In this document: positions 25,461 through 37,014 of the stretch, in pieces
Layout of the letters: each line of letters opens with the position of its first letter
Numbering within the stretch: position 1 is the first letter of the stretch
NCBI GenBank assembly: GCA_010093485.1
Contig: MU001509.1
Coordinates: forward strand, 1,083,267 to 1,147,266
Length of the DNA: 64,000 nucleotides
Direction: 5' to 3'
Origin: Karstenula rhodostoma CBS 690.94
Taxonomy: Eukaryota; Ascomycota; Dothideomycetes; Pleosporales; Didymosphaeriaceae
The notes under the pieces: model-generated
What the model was told of the DNA's origin: nothing
The model's database searches: none
What the model saw: the letters and a program-made list of their open reading frames with translations, nothing else
Program-made: the position numbers and the translations under genes

Positions 25461-27093
25461 AATTGAAAATATACCCCTTTTAGGTGAACTTGTTGGCCGT
25501 AGTGCAAGTTACTAACTAGGGCTAGTCGCCGTGAGCGGAGCTGTGGGCGACATGATGATAATGAAGATTAAGTCGTCTCCTTAAAAACCCTCTAGGTCTA
25601 GCTAACCTTTGGCTGCTGGCTGATTTCTGGCTTTGACTGTCCTTGGGGAGAAAAGAAGAACGACGCGAGTGACCATCAGCTCTCTAGCAGAGCCAAAGTT
25701 AACAGGCCCAAGTCTGCGCGAGCGGATACATGCGCCGTCACTCTCTGGTTGAAATGATGCAGCCCCCGCGCGGGCACTGCTGATAGTTGCCTTCTTCGAC
25801 TACTTTTGAAGACATTTTTACATCTGACTAATTATCGCTCCGATCGCAGTGCCATGGTTGGTGCTTTGGTAAGTCCGCCCGACGATACAGCTGACGGTTT
25901 GTTGAATTTTCCAACAGCTCCACTATGCCACTCTGTCGGCGATGCCAGAACCAAGGACCGCAGCCTCGTAAAAAGTCTATTTTTGCAGCGATTCACGTTG
26001 TATACATTACGCCTTCGATCTGACCCTAATGCAAGCTGATAGTATTCTAGGCCGCTGTAGCGCAAGAAGGTTGTTGATTCGAAGTACTTATATAAGTACT
26101 ATATATTCTAAAGTTTCCTAGATGTACTTGTAGACACGGTGCGTGGAAAGTGTCGTTTACTATTACTTTGAGCTGGGGGAGCTTTGGGATGTGGAGGAAA
26201 TTATCTAGGCCGAGGGCGAATGGCTAGTATTAAAATATGAGAATGGGGACTCTATGAACTCGCGCGGTACAAGTGTCCAGCCCTATTACCGTCCTTCTAA
26301 GATGTCGTTCGATTAGGCATGTACTATAGCGATCAGAACTAGACGCCTTTACGTTTCATGCAAATATCAGTATTGGAGGTATCAAGATAAAGTAAAAGGC
26401 AATTAGGGTGTGCAGGCAAAAAGCTCTAGGGCTAACAAATTGCCATAGTAAGATGTTTTTGTTTATATATTTTACGTTGAAATATTGCGAAACGTTCTCT
26501 TACTTCGAGAGTATGGGCAGCTGCTAAGGCGGTCATCGTAGGATCTATAAAATTAGAATCAATCTATGGTCTTGCTGATTGTAAATGTCAACGCCAGCTT
26601 ATCGACTCTCACACTAGTCTACTACACTTGTGAGTACGCTGCAACCGGAAATTTTCCCAGTAGCATAAACCCACTTTGCGATCACCATCCTCCTTTAGAG
26701 TATCCTTCTTTGTGCCTTTCACTTTCCGTTAAAAGGAAAATCTGAACCCTTTTATACCACTGATCTCTCACTCTTCTGTTCGCATCCAATTTTCTTGACT
26801 TATCATAAATCTTTTGGTATGACCGGCTCATTCACCCACCATTAATCTTATTTAATCACGCGGAACCTCCATCGCATAGTCGCGCCAGCGCCAGTGGACT
26901 GAAATTTGCGTATGAACCATGTTTATCATATCAGTATTCGGTCGATCCACATCATTGCATTGGTACCGAAGATTGTTGGGATCTCAGCAAATCCGGGCCA
27001 CAACCCACAGTATAAAAACTTCAGAAATCTTCGCCTTCATCGCTATTTCAACATATCTCCCATTCAAAACATTACTCATTTATCCAATCCATC
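25461..27093. other. Intergenic, isochore edge to first gene
   Basis: GC-balanced DNA with normal CA/TG content. Only small overlapping open frames of 60-90 codons occur (for example 25806-26039) and none has recognisable motifs. A TATA-like box for the next gene is at 27011-27018. Otherwise nothing is seen. Confidence 0.6.
27011..27018 (+). promoter_or_regulatory. TATA-like box upstream of the LPxEIR gene
   Basis: TATAAAAA lies 76 bp before the ATG at 27094, a fitting distance for a fungal core promoter. This is a motif match only. Confidence 0.45.
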
Positions 27094-28617
27094 ATGGAAT
27101 CTCAACACTCACGCCTTATCAGCTTGCCGCGCGAAATTCGGGACATGATCTACCACGAGTATGTCTACTCCGAGGAAGGTTATATGTATGATCTTCCGTC
27201 TGGCAAACTACGCCACGCTTCCGGAGCACTCGTCGATTTGAATCTTAGGCACACCTGTGCCCAGATCGCCAACGAGACGCGGGGATTGGCGCTCAAACAA
27301 AACACGATTACCTTCTCTACGTACTACTCCGACGAAACCTCGATGTATGGTGCCAGGTTGGAGAAGTTGATGAAAGACTTCACCTTAACCAAAGCAAAAC
27401 TGCTATGGTACCAACCCTGGATTACCGAGCTGGATGTGTTTCAAGAGCTAGCCGGGCGGTACCCAAACCACACGTCCCTCCTGCTAAGTCATTCGATGAG
27501 TGGAGTGTATCCTCGGCAGCCTTGGGGGCAAGCTGGTTCGACCCGGCGGCGCTTCGTTGCTTCAGCCCTGAAGCGTCTTGCTGAGAATCCGGAGTGTGAT
27601 TTCAAGCCCGATGCAGGACTGGCACATGACGAGTCTACCGGCGATACCGACACAATCGTCTGGTCAGATATACTGCCATGGACCGTTCCGACGGAGTCCA
27701 CCGTCATCGATCTCATCCGGAAGTTTTCAACGCGACAACGTTCGTATAACTGTGGAGGGCGGGTCAAGCACTACATCTCAGCTGCCGCGATGTGCATACA
27801 TTTCCTCAGCTCCATCACGAATGAAGCGCTCCTTGAAATAAGGAACATCAGAATTCTCGAAGACCACCATGCCGTGGGATGGGCCGAGTGCCATGCACAG
27901 GGTTTGATACCGTTCTGCAAGAAAAACCCGCGTCTCCGAATAGAGAGAAAGGCCGACCTTTGGAGAAACCTGTCAGTTCAAACTTTCCACGCTGATATGG
28001 TTCGTGGGGTTCGCCGCACCTATGAGGACGACATACTAAGGAGCGGCGTAACCTCATCCGCAGTTATCACTTGGATTGGCGAAGCGATAGTTCTGCCGTC
28101 GCTCGGTATGCCCGCTGGAAGTTTTCGTCTTGTCATCGGTGGCGCCCATCCGCGCGAAGAAGCGTCCCTACTCCAACACACCCTCTGGGACGCTACTATA
28201 CAAGAAGCACTTGAGTCTAGCGTGAGGCGCAGGTTTGTCTCACAATCCTCCCCGTTGAAGTGGAGGAGCCATATCTGCTATAAATTCGACGGGTTCCCCA
28301 AGGCGCTATCTGACATTCGTAACGGCAAATCGATTGTGAGCTTCGGCTGTAAGGTTGAGCAGAAGTCGAATATCGAAAGCATTGTTGAAGACCGGCGAGG
28401 GTGGTCTCTTACTCAGTGGAATGATGCGAGGGCATGGGATTCCCCATGGGATTTTGCGTATCCGGCAGCGCTCCCACGGTGGAACGACATCTTGCAAGAA
28501 TACAAGCTGGATAAAGCAGGCGTCGCGTACGTAGGCAGCGCTTCTCGCTGTCTTCTGAGACGTGAACTTCCGGGGTTGAAGGATATACGTCTTTCGAAGA
28601 AGATTTGTTCCGACTAG
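27094..28617 (+). CDS. LPxEIR-motif (F-box-like) hypothetical protein, 507 aa
   Basis: A single-exon frame of 507 codons starting at ATG 27094. The N-terminus has the pattern LPREIRDMIY (residues 12-21), the short leucine-proline motif found at the start of a very large family of lineage-specific fungal proteins often annotated as F-box-like. Residues about 50-75 follow the usual continuation of that family (LRHTC..I..ETRGLAL..NT). The rest has no recognisable domain, signal peptide or membrane segment. It is the first intact gene beside the RIP isochore, a position typical of accessory genes. A role in ubiquitin-dependent turnover would be inferred only from the motif; I do not assign a function. 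The reading frame is very likely real because of its length and the TATA box upstream. Confidence 0.8.
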   Translation: MESQHSRLISLPREIRDMIYHEYVYSEEGYMYDLPSGKLRHASGALVDLNLRHTCAQIANETRGLALKQNTITFSTYYSDETSMYGARLEKLMKDFTLTKAKLLWYQPWITELDVFQELAGRYPNHTSLLLSHSMSGVYPRQPWGQAGSTRRRFVASALKRLAENPECDFKPDAGLAHDESTGDTDTIVWSDILPWTVPTESTVIDLIRKFSTRQRSYNCGGRVKHYISAAAMCIHFLSSITNEALLEIRNIRILEDHHAVGWAECHAQGLIPFCKKNPRLRIERKADLWRNLSVQTFHADMVRGVRRTYEDDILRSGVTSSAVITWIGEAIVLPSLGMPAGSFRLVIGGAHPREEASLLQHTLWDATIQEALESSVRRRFVSQSSPLKWRSHICYKFDGFPKALSDIRNGKSIVSFGCKVEQKSNIESIVEDRRGWSLTQWNDARAWDSPWDFAYPAALPRWNDILQEYKLDKAGVAYVGSASRCLLRRELPGLKDIRLSKKICSD

Positions 28618-29468
28618 ATTGGATACATTGGGAACGGATCGTAGTAGGTCGTTCTTCCTGCCGCCTCATACTTTGCTGGTTGGGAGGCACCTCTATGGCA
28701 TACGAAAGGTGTGCACTAGCCTTGGATAGATCTAAAACATTTCATCTCTCTATAACTCACTTCATAATTTTACCTCATGGCAAACCTCCGCTGATGTAGG
28801 TAGAAACAGTTACGCATGCATATATAGGCCCGTAGACACAACCCACAACGCTACACGCGCAACTAAACGCACACAGGTCCCGCCATGCTCGTACGATGCA
28901 GCACACAGTCTCGACACACTGCGGAGGCGGTCGCGTGTTGCCCAGATATGTATATGCGTTTCCGCCCAGACACTTGATCGAATGGTTACGTTCCTATTCG
29001 TCGCAAACAAAGCCACATCCCTAAACGAAGCAGTCCGCCCTAGCGCAGCAGCTTTCTTGACCAACATACTGCTCGGCACGGACATAGATTTACAGCTGAC
29101 AGCCTGATGCTTCAAATCCTCCAAGATTCCAAATGTGGGCTTTCCGGGGTGGGACTGGGGAGAGATCGTCGTCGACGCGCTGGACGCCCACCCTGTGGAG
29201 GATTCTTGACCGCCGTATGGTGCGGGGTAAGCCTTGGTATGTCTGGGGTAGCAGTGGTGCCAAGGGACAGCGGAACGGCTGCCAAGGCGATGCTGCGTAG
29301 AGTGTGGTTGCACGGCATACATAATGTTCTTTAAGGTTGCATTTATCTCAGGTCAAACCTGGCGAGATAACCCCACTAGACCCAGCATCGCGGCGCCATC
29401 TTTCCTCGAGCTCACTTGCCCGCTTCGAGACCCGCTTCTCCAGACTGTTCAGTTGAGAGAAAGGCATC
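28618..29468. other. Intergenic
   Basis: Between the LPxEIR gene and the MFS gene. A 170-codon open frame on the minus strand (28810-29322) overlaps other frames and shows no domain or composition typical of a gene. Nothing is supported here. Confidence 0.55.
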
Positions 29469-31388
29469 ATGGCGGCTAAGAACACAGAAGCGATCATCGA
29501 GGGCGAGAAGAACACAAGACACTATGAGGAGAACGCCGACCTTGAGAATATCAAGCCCGTCGCAGGTGAAAATGTCGACTACACGGGCAGTGTAGCGAAG
29601 ACAGATCCAAAGGAGATTGCGCTTGTCAGGAAGATCGACTGGAGACTCATGGTATGCCCCAGCCCGCTCTCGAAAAGGGGACCGTATTCTCCGGTACACA
29701 AGGCTAACGAGCATAGCCTACGCTGTGCACAATGTATTTCCTCGTGAGTCCACCCTCGATGGCCGCAATTGAAGGTAACGACGAGAGCTTCGCCCGAGAA
29801 GCCCACGCAAGCCTCGCCAAGAAAGCTTCCAGAGGAACCACAGAGAGGGCCTTTACAGCCATGTGCGCTGACACGGTGGACAGAACTACGTAGACCGCAA
29901 CGCCATTGCGCAAGCCCGCCTCAACAACCTCGAAAGCGACCTAGGCATGACTGGCGTGCAGTTCAACACTACCGTATCGATTTTGTTCGTCGGATACGTG
30001 TTGATGCAGGTGCCAAGCAACATGCTAATTACGAGAATTAAGCCAGGCATTTATATGAGCGCGTGGATGCTAATTTGGGCGGTTGTGTCCGGGTGTACGG
30101 CGCTGGTGCAGAGCTTTGGTGGGCTGGTGGTGTGTAGATTCTTCTTGGGGATCACGGAAGCGCCATTCTATCCGGGCGCGACGTACATGTTGAGTATCTT
30201 CTATACGCGGAAAGGTACGTTGATTGAGGGCAAGATTGAGTTGCGCTGACGAGTGGATAGAGGTTGCTACCAGGATTGCGCTGCTGTACTGTGCGCAGAT
30301 TCTGGCGACTGGATTCTCGGGCCTGATCGCCGCGGGTGTATTTGCTGGTATGGATGGTCTGAGAGGCATTGCGGGGTGGCGATGGCTTTTTATCGTGTCT
30401 GTATCATGTCTCTTTGCATTCGATATCGCATACTAACATCGGTTAGTGAGGGTGCAGTAACGGCTTTCGTGGCTATCTTTGGCTTCTTCTTACTCCCCAA
30501 CACCCCATTGACGACATCCTGGCTCAACGCTGAAGAGCGCCAGATGGCTCACGACCGCATGGAGCGCGACCGTGTCGGTGACGCGGGAGAGAAGGTCAGC
30601 ATGATGGAAGGGCTCAAGCAGGCATGCAAAGACAAGCGGACCTGGCTTTTCTGCTTGATGCAGAACTTCCACTTGAGCGCTTGCTCATTCAACTCGTTCT
30701 TTCCCACGTAAGCGCCCACCCTGACTCCAACATTGAAAGGCGGGAAGTTGACAACGACCAGCGTTGTCAAGACCCTTGGCTTCAACAGGACCATCACCCT
30801 TGTGCTCACATGCCCACCGTTCCTCTTCGCCGGTGCCGCAGGCATCTTGACTGGATGGAGCTCCGGACGCCTGCATGAGCGCACCTGGCACATCACAGCC
30901 GGACTCTCAGTCGCCGTAGTAGGATTCGTAATCGCAGCCAGCACCTTGAACACGGCTGGTCGCTACATCGCGTGCTTTATCTTTCCCGTGGGCGCCTACT
31001 CGGTCAACTCGGTCATCATAGGTTGGGCTTCGTCGACACTGAGCCAGACGAAAGAGAAGAAGGCCGTTGTCCTGGCCATGACGAATGTGGGAGGTCAGAT
31101 TGGTACGATGCCCGGTACAAAGTCGCTATGTCTTGGACATGGACACTTCGTACAGAAACCCACGTATGTGACTCAGCTGACTTTGTACCCACGAGTATAG
31201 GATACATCTATGGCGCGTACCTGTGGCCGGATTCTGATTCCCCACGATTTGGTATTGGATTTGGGGCGAGTGCTGGGTTTGCGTTGTTGAGTATTGCGTG
31301 TGCGTGGGCGATTCGGGTGATGCTTATCAAGGAGAATAAGAAGCTGAAAGAGTCGACGGATGAGCACATCAACTTGTACGGATACTAG
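29469..31388 (+). CDS. MFS transporter, anion:cation symporter (allantoate permease type), 488 aa
   Basis: Seven exons: 29469-29651, 29717-29743, 29884-30214, 30261-30396, 30447-30707, 30762-31102, 31201-31388. Together they make 1467 nt, 488 residues plus stop. All introns are GT-AG with CTGAC or CTAAC branch-like sites. The protein has a hydrophilic N-terminus, then the family pattern of the DAL5/TNA1-type symporters: NYVDRNAIAQARL after TM1, GYVLMQVPSN in TM2, GITEAPFYPG in TM4-5, GWRWLFIVEG before TM6, a cytoplasmic loop around residues 250-290, and six more hydrophobic segments. Such proteins carry organic anions such as allantoate, nicotinate, pantothenate or other carboxylates across the plasma membrane with protons; the substrate cannot be read from sequence. 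Exon 2 has only 27 nt. Confidence 0.88.
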
Positions 31389-31749
31389 GGGGGCTGGGGG
31401 GCATGATTTCAGCATGCTTCAATGGCGAACCAGGAGCAGAGAGGGCAGAAACCAACAGCCGACAATATTAGAGATTCGAGCTGCTTTGGAGACAAGTCTC
31501 TCACAGTTGCTGGCAGATGTGGAACGTGATCGAGGTAAATCCACTGATGGATGTTCAAGATGTTACGGCCGTTGCCAAAGCACAGCCTCGTTTAATCTTG
31601 CAACACTTGCTGCCTGTTTGTAGTAAACGCCTGCTTGGCTGGTCACGATGCCTCCCTGAATTTCCCCGCCGTGCGCACGCTCAGCGCGACCTCTTTCCCC
31701 CCTTGACGCGCACCGGGGCGCATAACACGACCGCTCCGCCCACCTTGAA
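31389..31749. other. Intergenic
   Basis: 361 bp between two genes on the same strand. No gene or clear promoter element is seen. Confidence 0.5.
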
Positions 31750-32698
31750 ATGCCGTCTTATACCCTCCGTATCTTCCTCTACCTCGCGCCTTCCCTCCTC
31801 CTCGTCCTGCCCTCATCCGCCCTAATAATCATCCTCGAGCGCGTCACCCAGTCGCTCTTCCGCTCCCACACCAGCCGCGACTCTCGCTCCGGCTCCCCGC
31901 GCATCTTCCTCGACACCGACCTCGACATCGATGAAGACTACGCGCCAACCTGGGCGCTGCTAGGCGTCAGCGTGCTCGGCCTACTCCTCGCATGTATGAG
32001 TGCAGCGGGTATGTGGGAGCTGCGGCGCGTGGATGGGACGCGGGGCGCGGGGCAGCGCGTGTGGTCCTGGGGCGTCATCGCAATGAACGCTGTCACACTG
32101 GGCACGAGCATCGGTGTGCTGACCTGGACCAGCAACCAACAGGCCGCGCAGAGCGGGGTGAATCTGAAAGGCGGCAAGGCGTATACGAGGGAGACGTGGG
32201 TGTGTCGGATTGATGCGCTGTACACGGACGAGGAGTGGGCGGGGAGTGCGTGCGGGACCGCGGTGCGTATTCTTCCCATATCATGAGGCTGGGCTGTTCT
32301 AACGTCGAGTATAGCAAGCAATGCGCTACATGCTCATCCCCCTGGCTATCGGATCTGTCCTCGCTATAATCGCCGTTTGGTGGGCGGCGAGGCAGAGAGG
32401 TGGGAGTGGCTGGCTGTTCGGCGGGAAGGGTCGGTATGCGGGCTTCCAGAGTGTGTATGAGATGGGCCCTCAAGGCCCGACGCCGCAGTATCAGCACGCG
32501 TCTCCGCAGTTCTACCCTATGCCTCAGGCGTACCCACAGCAAGGATATCCGCAGCAGGGATATCCGCAGCCCGGGTATGCGATGCCTCCGCAAGGCTACC
32601 AATCGGGGCCGTATCAACCTCCCCCGGGTCCATATGCACCTGTACCACCAATGCAGAAGAACGGTGCAGTGGCCGGGGAGCAGGGCGTGTTTCGGTAG
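31750..32698 (+). CDS. Four-TM MARVEL-like membrane protein with P/Q/Y-rich tail, 298 aa
   Basis: Two exons, 31750-32262 and 32315-32698, separated by a 52-nt GT-AG intron with a TTCTAAC branch site. The 298-residue product has four hydrophobic segments, at about residues 6-28, 66-88, 103-125 and 173-194. That topology, with a short extracellular loop holding two cysteines before TM4 (CRIDALY... GSAC), fits the MARVEL-like fungal membrane proteins. The cytoplasmic tail (about 225-290) is rich in P, Q, G and Y with repeated GYPQQ units, a likely disordered binding region. The function is unknown; plasma-membrane or vesicle-trafficking roles are only an inference from topology. Confidence 0.8.
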
Positions 32699-32868
32699 CA
32701 GTGGTTTCAGACATGATGATTAGAAGACGCAGGCAACATGCTAATACAGACTCATGAGCATACGACCACGTAACAAATCCATGAACTCTCAAACGCTCGG
32801 AAACTTTATCTTGCGTTCCATCATTCTTATATTTCCATCTAACATATGATCATCACATCTACCCTCCC

Positions 32869-34728
32869 TTATAGCCCCACAGCCTTCAATAGCTTATCGA
32901 ACCTCGGCGTCCCGAACCCAGTCACAGGATCCCAACCTTTCGTAGCAGGAAATCCCGTCATGTTGCACCCAAGCGCACTGCCGCTCGTGACGTCCACAAA
33001 TGCAGCCTTGCCCTTCTTATACAACCACGGGTTCAAAAAGCCCAAGGTCGGCTTCCCATGCGCGATAAGCGCATCGTTCAGCAACGCAAAGATACCCGCA
33101 GCGGTCGGCGTCGCCGCGCTCGTTCCGTCCACGCGCCTCAGAGTCCCGTTCCAGATGATGGTATAGTTGACGCCATAGACTGAAAGGTCGGGGTACGCGC
33201 GCCCGCTCTTATTGTACAGGCCCTCAAACTCATCACCAAGGGTGTGCAGGTAGGACGACACGGCCTTGGCCTGCCACGCCGGCTGGGGAAAGTAATTCGA
33301 GAACCCGCCGCCGGTGGAGAACTTATTCCTCGGATCATATGCCGCGACCTCGGGGCTGAAGCCGACGGTCGCGCCGATGGACGTCACATACGGACAGCTG
33401 GACGGGAACAGCGGGATGAAGCGCGTGCTGCCGTCGACGTTGGACTTGCAGGAGCCGCCGGGCTGGACGCCGCCCACGCCGCCGTCGCCGCTGCCGAAGA
33501 TGACGGACACGCCGCGGGCGCTGAGCTGGGCAAACTGCGAGCAGACGACTTTGGCGTACGAGAGGGGAACCGTTTGCTCGTTGTCTTCGTACGAATTGGA
33601 GATTACCTGGGGGACAAAGGGCTGGCGGAGGACGTAGTTCACCCAGGTGAGGTACGGTTCGCTGTCCACGGTGGGGTTGTCTGCGTCGGGGGTGAAAGGG
33701 GGAGGGGCTCCGCCGGTGGACCATGCGAGGAGGGGAGTCGGCCAGGATACACCAAGGATGGTTTGCACGTCGAGCGCTCCTTCGACCCCTGTGCCGGATT
33801 TCAGCTGCTCAGGGGTTTCGGGTGTTTGCTGCAGGGATCCATTTGCGACAGAGATTTGCTTGAAGGTGTATGCGCCGGAGATGGCTTCTGGACGGTAGTT
33901 CTTCAGGTAAGTGGCTGCGTCTGAGCGGTTGTTGAGCTCGCCGAGGTAATTCGCCAGACCGATCTGGTTGCGGCCAGCTGCTTTGGGCTTGTAGTCCACA
34001 GTGCCGTATAATGTCCTCAGGCAAAGCGGTGTCACACCAGCCGTATCGCACACCTTCTCGACGGTGGGCTTGCCGCCATAAGTCTGGACTGTGGGAACCT
34101 CTGCTTTTCCTGGGACGGACACATATGTCTTTGCTTGCGGGAAGGTGCGGATGAACGCCGTGGTCGGCTGCACAGCCGAGATATGCTCGTGCAAGTGCAG
34201 CGGCAGACTCCATTCGTGGGTTCGCACAAGATTCGTGCCGTCTTCGTGCTGATAGATCGAGTAGTTGGTCTGCAGCATTTCCTCAATCTTGGCGATCGGT
34301 AGGGTGAAAGACAAAAAGTCGCCAGCCGGACTGGACTCGATGTGCTCCGGCGATACATGTTCATGCAACCATTCGCGAACAAGATCAGTCGACTCGTCCG
34401 CCGGCTTGACTAGATCGTTGACTTCAGCAAGACTCAAGTGTTTGCCGTAGCGAGCATGGTCAGGATCAGAGACTGGATTGCGTTAGCTCTGCATCATGCT
34501 TGGTGAAGTTTTGGACTCACTCTCCCACAAATGCTTCTCCAATACTTCGAATTGGCCTTGCTTCACGCCAATTTGCAGACGCATCAGATGATGGCCCGGT
34601 GCCTCTCCCACGCGGGAGAACTCCGACGGAACAGGATGGCTCTCCTTCACCACATAGCGGCGGTTGAGCGTAGGCTTCGCATACGACAAGCCCAGCAGAA
34701 CTGCCGAGACAATAATCGAGCCTCGCAT
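32869..34728 (-). CDS. Secreted sedolisin (S53) peptidase, tripeptidyl-peptidase type, 603 aa
   Basis: Two exons on the minus strand, 34728-34521 and 34472-32869, with a 48-nt intron. The product has a signal peptide (about residues 1-17), an S53 prodomain (about 20-190, with the conserved SDPDHARYGKHLS at 71-83) and a catalytic domain. The catalytic set is visible: E300 and D304 in GVEGALDVQ, D399 in GSGDGG (oxyanion hole) and S521 in DGTSAATP. A C-terminal calcium-site pattern (VDVTSGS ... DPVTGFGTP) follows. Sedolisins are acid serine-carboxyl proteases that remove tripeptides or cleave proteins outside the cell or in vacuoles. The signal peptide and intact catalytic residues predict a working secreted acid protease. 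The length matches the family. Confidence 0.93.
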
Positions 34729-34844
34729 CTTAAGTTAAATGTCTCGCCTCTGAAAGCTAGCAGACGAGCGAAATGGTTTGTCGAACGCACGAAAAAACAC
34801 GAATCGACAAAGCAAAGCAACACCAAGCACTCGGAATACCAAAG

Positions 34845-34852
34845 CTTATATG
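34845..34852 (-). promoter_or_regulatory. TATA-like box of the sedolisin gene
   Basis: On the minus strand this reads CATATAAG, about 120 bp upstream of the start codon at 34728. Motif match only. Confidence 0.35.
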
Positions 34853-35805
34853 CTGCAAGCAATTACAAGTGGGGATGCTATTGATCGCTACGGTGCACGT
34901 ACCTGGTCGACGGTGGGACCTAGGCTTTGTTAGGAAGCTGTTTTAATCTATCGTGCTGACGCTAGGCTAGGAAAGCCAGGTGCGCAACGTCGAACAGGCG
35001 CCGTTCCTGGATGGAGAAGTCGTGCTGCGAGCTATGGATTCCGCATGAGATACAAGCTGTGATTGCGTCAGTAAATTTCGCATGTCGGGTTCGTTGGCCA
35101 GATGATGGTTGATTTGGCTAACGGAGTGGTAGTCTCGCTTGCGATGGTAGCGATCTTGTGCCCGTTGAGGGCGATATCGAGCCATTCGCAAAACCATGGA
35201 GCGAAGGGAGCTGTATGCGTCTAATCCCTCATGTTTCTGCTATTAGAATGATTTCAGCATGTTCGATATCACTGACCAATGGGATCCACAGAGGTAGATC
35301 TTGGTGGAGATGTTATTACCACTGCTGGACTAGAAAACGAACTTATCACTCATGGAATTATCAACCCGACAAACGCGTGCCATGATAAAACCAGGGATGC
35401 ACGTGATGTAAACATTCACTGCCAAGAGGTATCGTCAGAGGTTGACCATATGACGTTCTGCTCACAATGTACATTTCTGGGCGCGTTTTGACCATAGCTC
35501 TGCATTCCAGGCTTCAAATTTTTATACTTCGCGCGCTCGGGCAAGCCGCGGCAAAACACAGTAAAGGAACTCGGCGGGGTGCCAAAACACAAAGATTTGA
35601 AACAGCTCAAAGGTCATAGGTTTCCTCCTCCGCATTCCAGACTTGTCGAGTAACATTATCACGCACCCCCCTGGATTTATCGGCCACTAACCGTGGTACA
35701 CTGGGCATCTCCCGAACCCATTGGGTGGCGTTAACCCATATGAGCGCTAGCGCTACACGCTCGCTACCCTAATCTCTCACTCTGTTGAGCTTTCGCCCTC
35801 AACGA

Positions 35806-35813
35806 CTATATAA
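35806..35813 (+). promoter_or_regulatory. TATA-like box upstream of the LPxEVR gene
   Basis: CTATATAA, 96 bp before the ATG at 35909. Confidence 0.4.
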
Positions 35814-35908
35814 CCAAGCGCTGCTCGCGATTGACTCTCCAACCGCTCAATCAACTACTACCTGGTATTGTCGCCAGGTAGCTTTCGGCCACAGGAAGCC
35901 AGCCCATT

Positions 35909-37014
35909 ATGCCGCACCGCAAACCGCCCAATCCAAATCTCGACCAGGACCCCGATGTTGCAGAAATACTGAGCAAGAGCCTCGCAGCCATGCGCCTAGC
36001 GGATGACAAAAAGAGGGAGATCAGGTGGCGAGTCATGCTACAAGATCAGAGAAAGAAACAAGCTGCGTTAGCAGTGCAAAAAGATATTGAGGCCAAACGA
36101 CGGGCGCATTCGGAGGAAATGGAGGAGCGGCAAGCCGAGTACCGCTACCAGAAGCAGTTGGCTCTGAAGACTTTGGGTCCCTTCGTGGCGTTGCCTGCTG
36201 AGGTCCGGAACAACATCTACTCATTTGCTGGGAGTCCAAACCACTGGCTTTGAAACTTGGGACCAACGAATCCAACAGCAAGGCGATCGGTGAATATTTC
36301 GCTTTGACACAAGTCAACAGGCAAATCCGAGCTGAGTTTATGCCCTTGAACAGAAAGCATATAGCTCGAGCCACGATGGGTCCCTGGGATGTCGCTCACT
36401 TCATCAGAACCTTCTTCCCTTGGGATGAGATGGATGACGAGCGACCGAGCGCTGCTATTAAGGTTAAGATCATCATCAATCTCAATCCCTTCATGGGTTG
36501 TGTTTATGATCATATACAGATCCCCACGCTCGACCTCAAACCACTCCTGGAACTAGCCACTTATCTGCCGGAGATTTTCTTTTCCTTCATTCTCCCGCCG
36601 GGTCCCAAGCGAAAACTGGGTTACGAGAATCGTAGAGACATTCCCCTAAAGCAAGTGCAGAGGCTGTTCGATGTATCTCAGGACCAAGGCCCAGGATCTT
36701 CATGGGCTTTCTTTCTGGCATTCGTCCGTCGGTGCAAGCTGAGTTGCACAGCAGCTGGCAAGTTCATGTTGGACTTTGTGACGGATGAGCTATTCCCTGT
36801 CACCGATGTCGCGTCATGGTTGGATACCTGGGGCTTCATGTGGGACTCGGCCTCATTAGCTCCACTTAACGCGATGGAGACTTTTTGGGGCGAAAATATC
36901 TGGACATACTTCAACTATAAGCGAAGCGAGGTCATCAACGTCACGTATGGACTCGAGAAGCATCAAGAGCCTAGTGAGCCATCGACTGCGAAATCTGATG
37001 TTTTTAACGGTTAG
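35909..37014 (+). pseudogene. LPxEVR-motif hypothetical protein with a frame break
   Basis: The first frame begins at ATG 35909 and stops at 36253 after 114 codons. It has a charged K/E/R/Q helix (about residues 30-90, probable coiled coil) and then ALPAEVRNNIYS. The second frame, open from about 36202 to 37014, carries the expected continuation of the same family: ALTQVNRQIRAEF followed by about 220 residues. The two halves of one conserved pattern are therefore in different frames, and the crossover must fall near 36,215-36,240. No intron of usable length or with good sites joins them. Either a one-base indel has inactivated the gene, or the assembly has an error at this point. The second part has no ATG that would suit it as a separate gene. 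Confidence 0.6.

Larger units (their letters stand above)
34729..35908. other. Intergenic between divergent genes
   Basis: 1.2 kb separating the sedolisin start (-) from the LPxEVR gene start (+). Small open frames such as 35158-35385 overlap each other and show no motifs. TATA-like boxes occur near both ends. No gene is supported. Confidence 0.55.

Noticed and set aside
33244..33924. 226-codon open frame on the + strand
   Set aside because: It is antisense to the sedolisin catalytic domain, whose motifs are intact on the minus strand.
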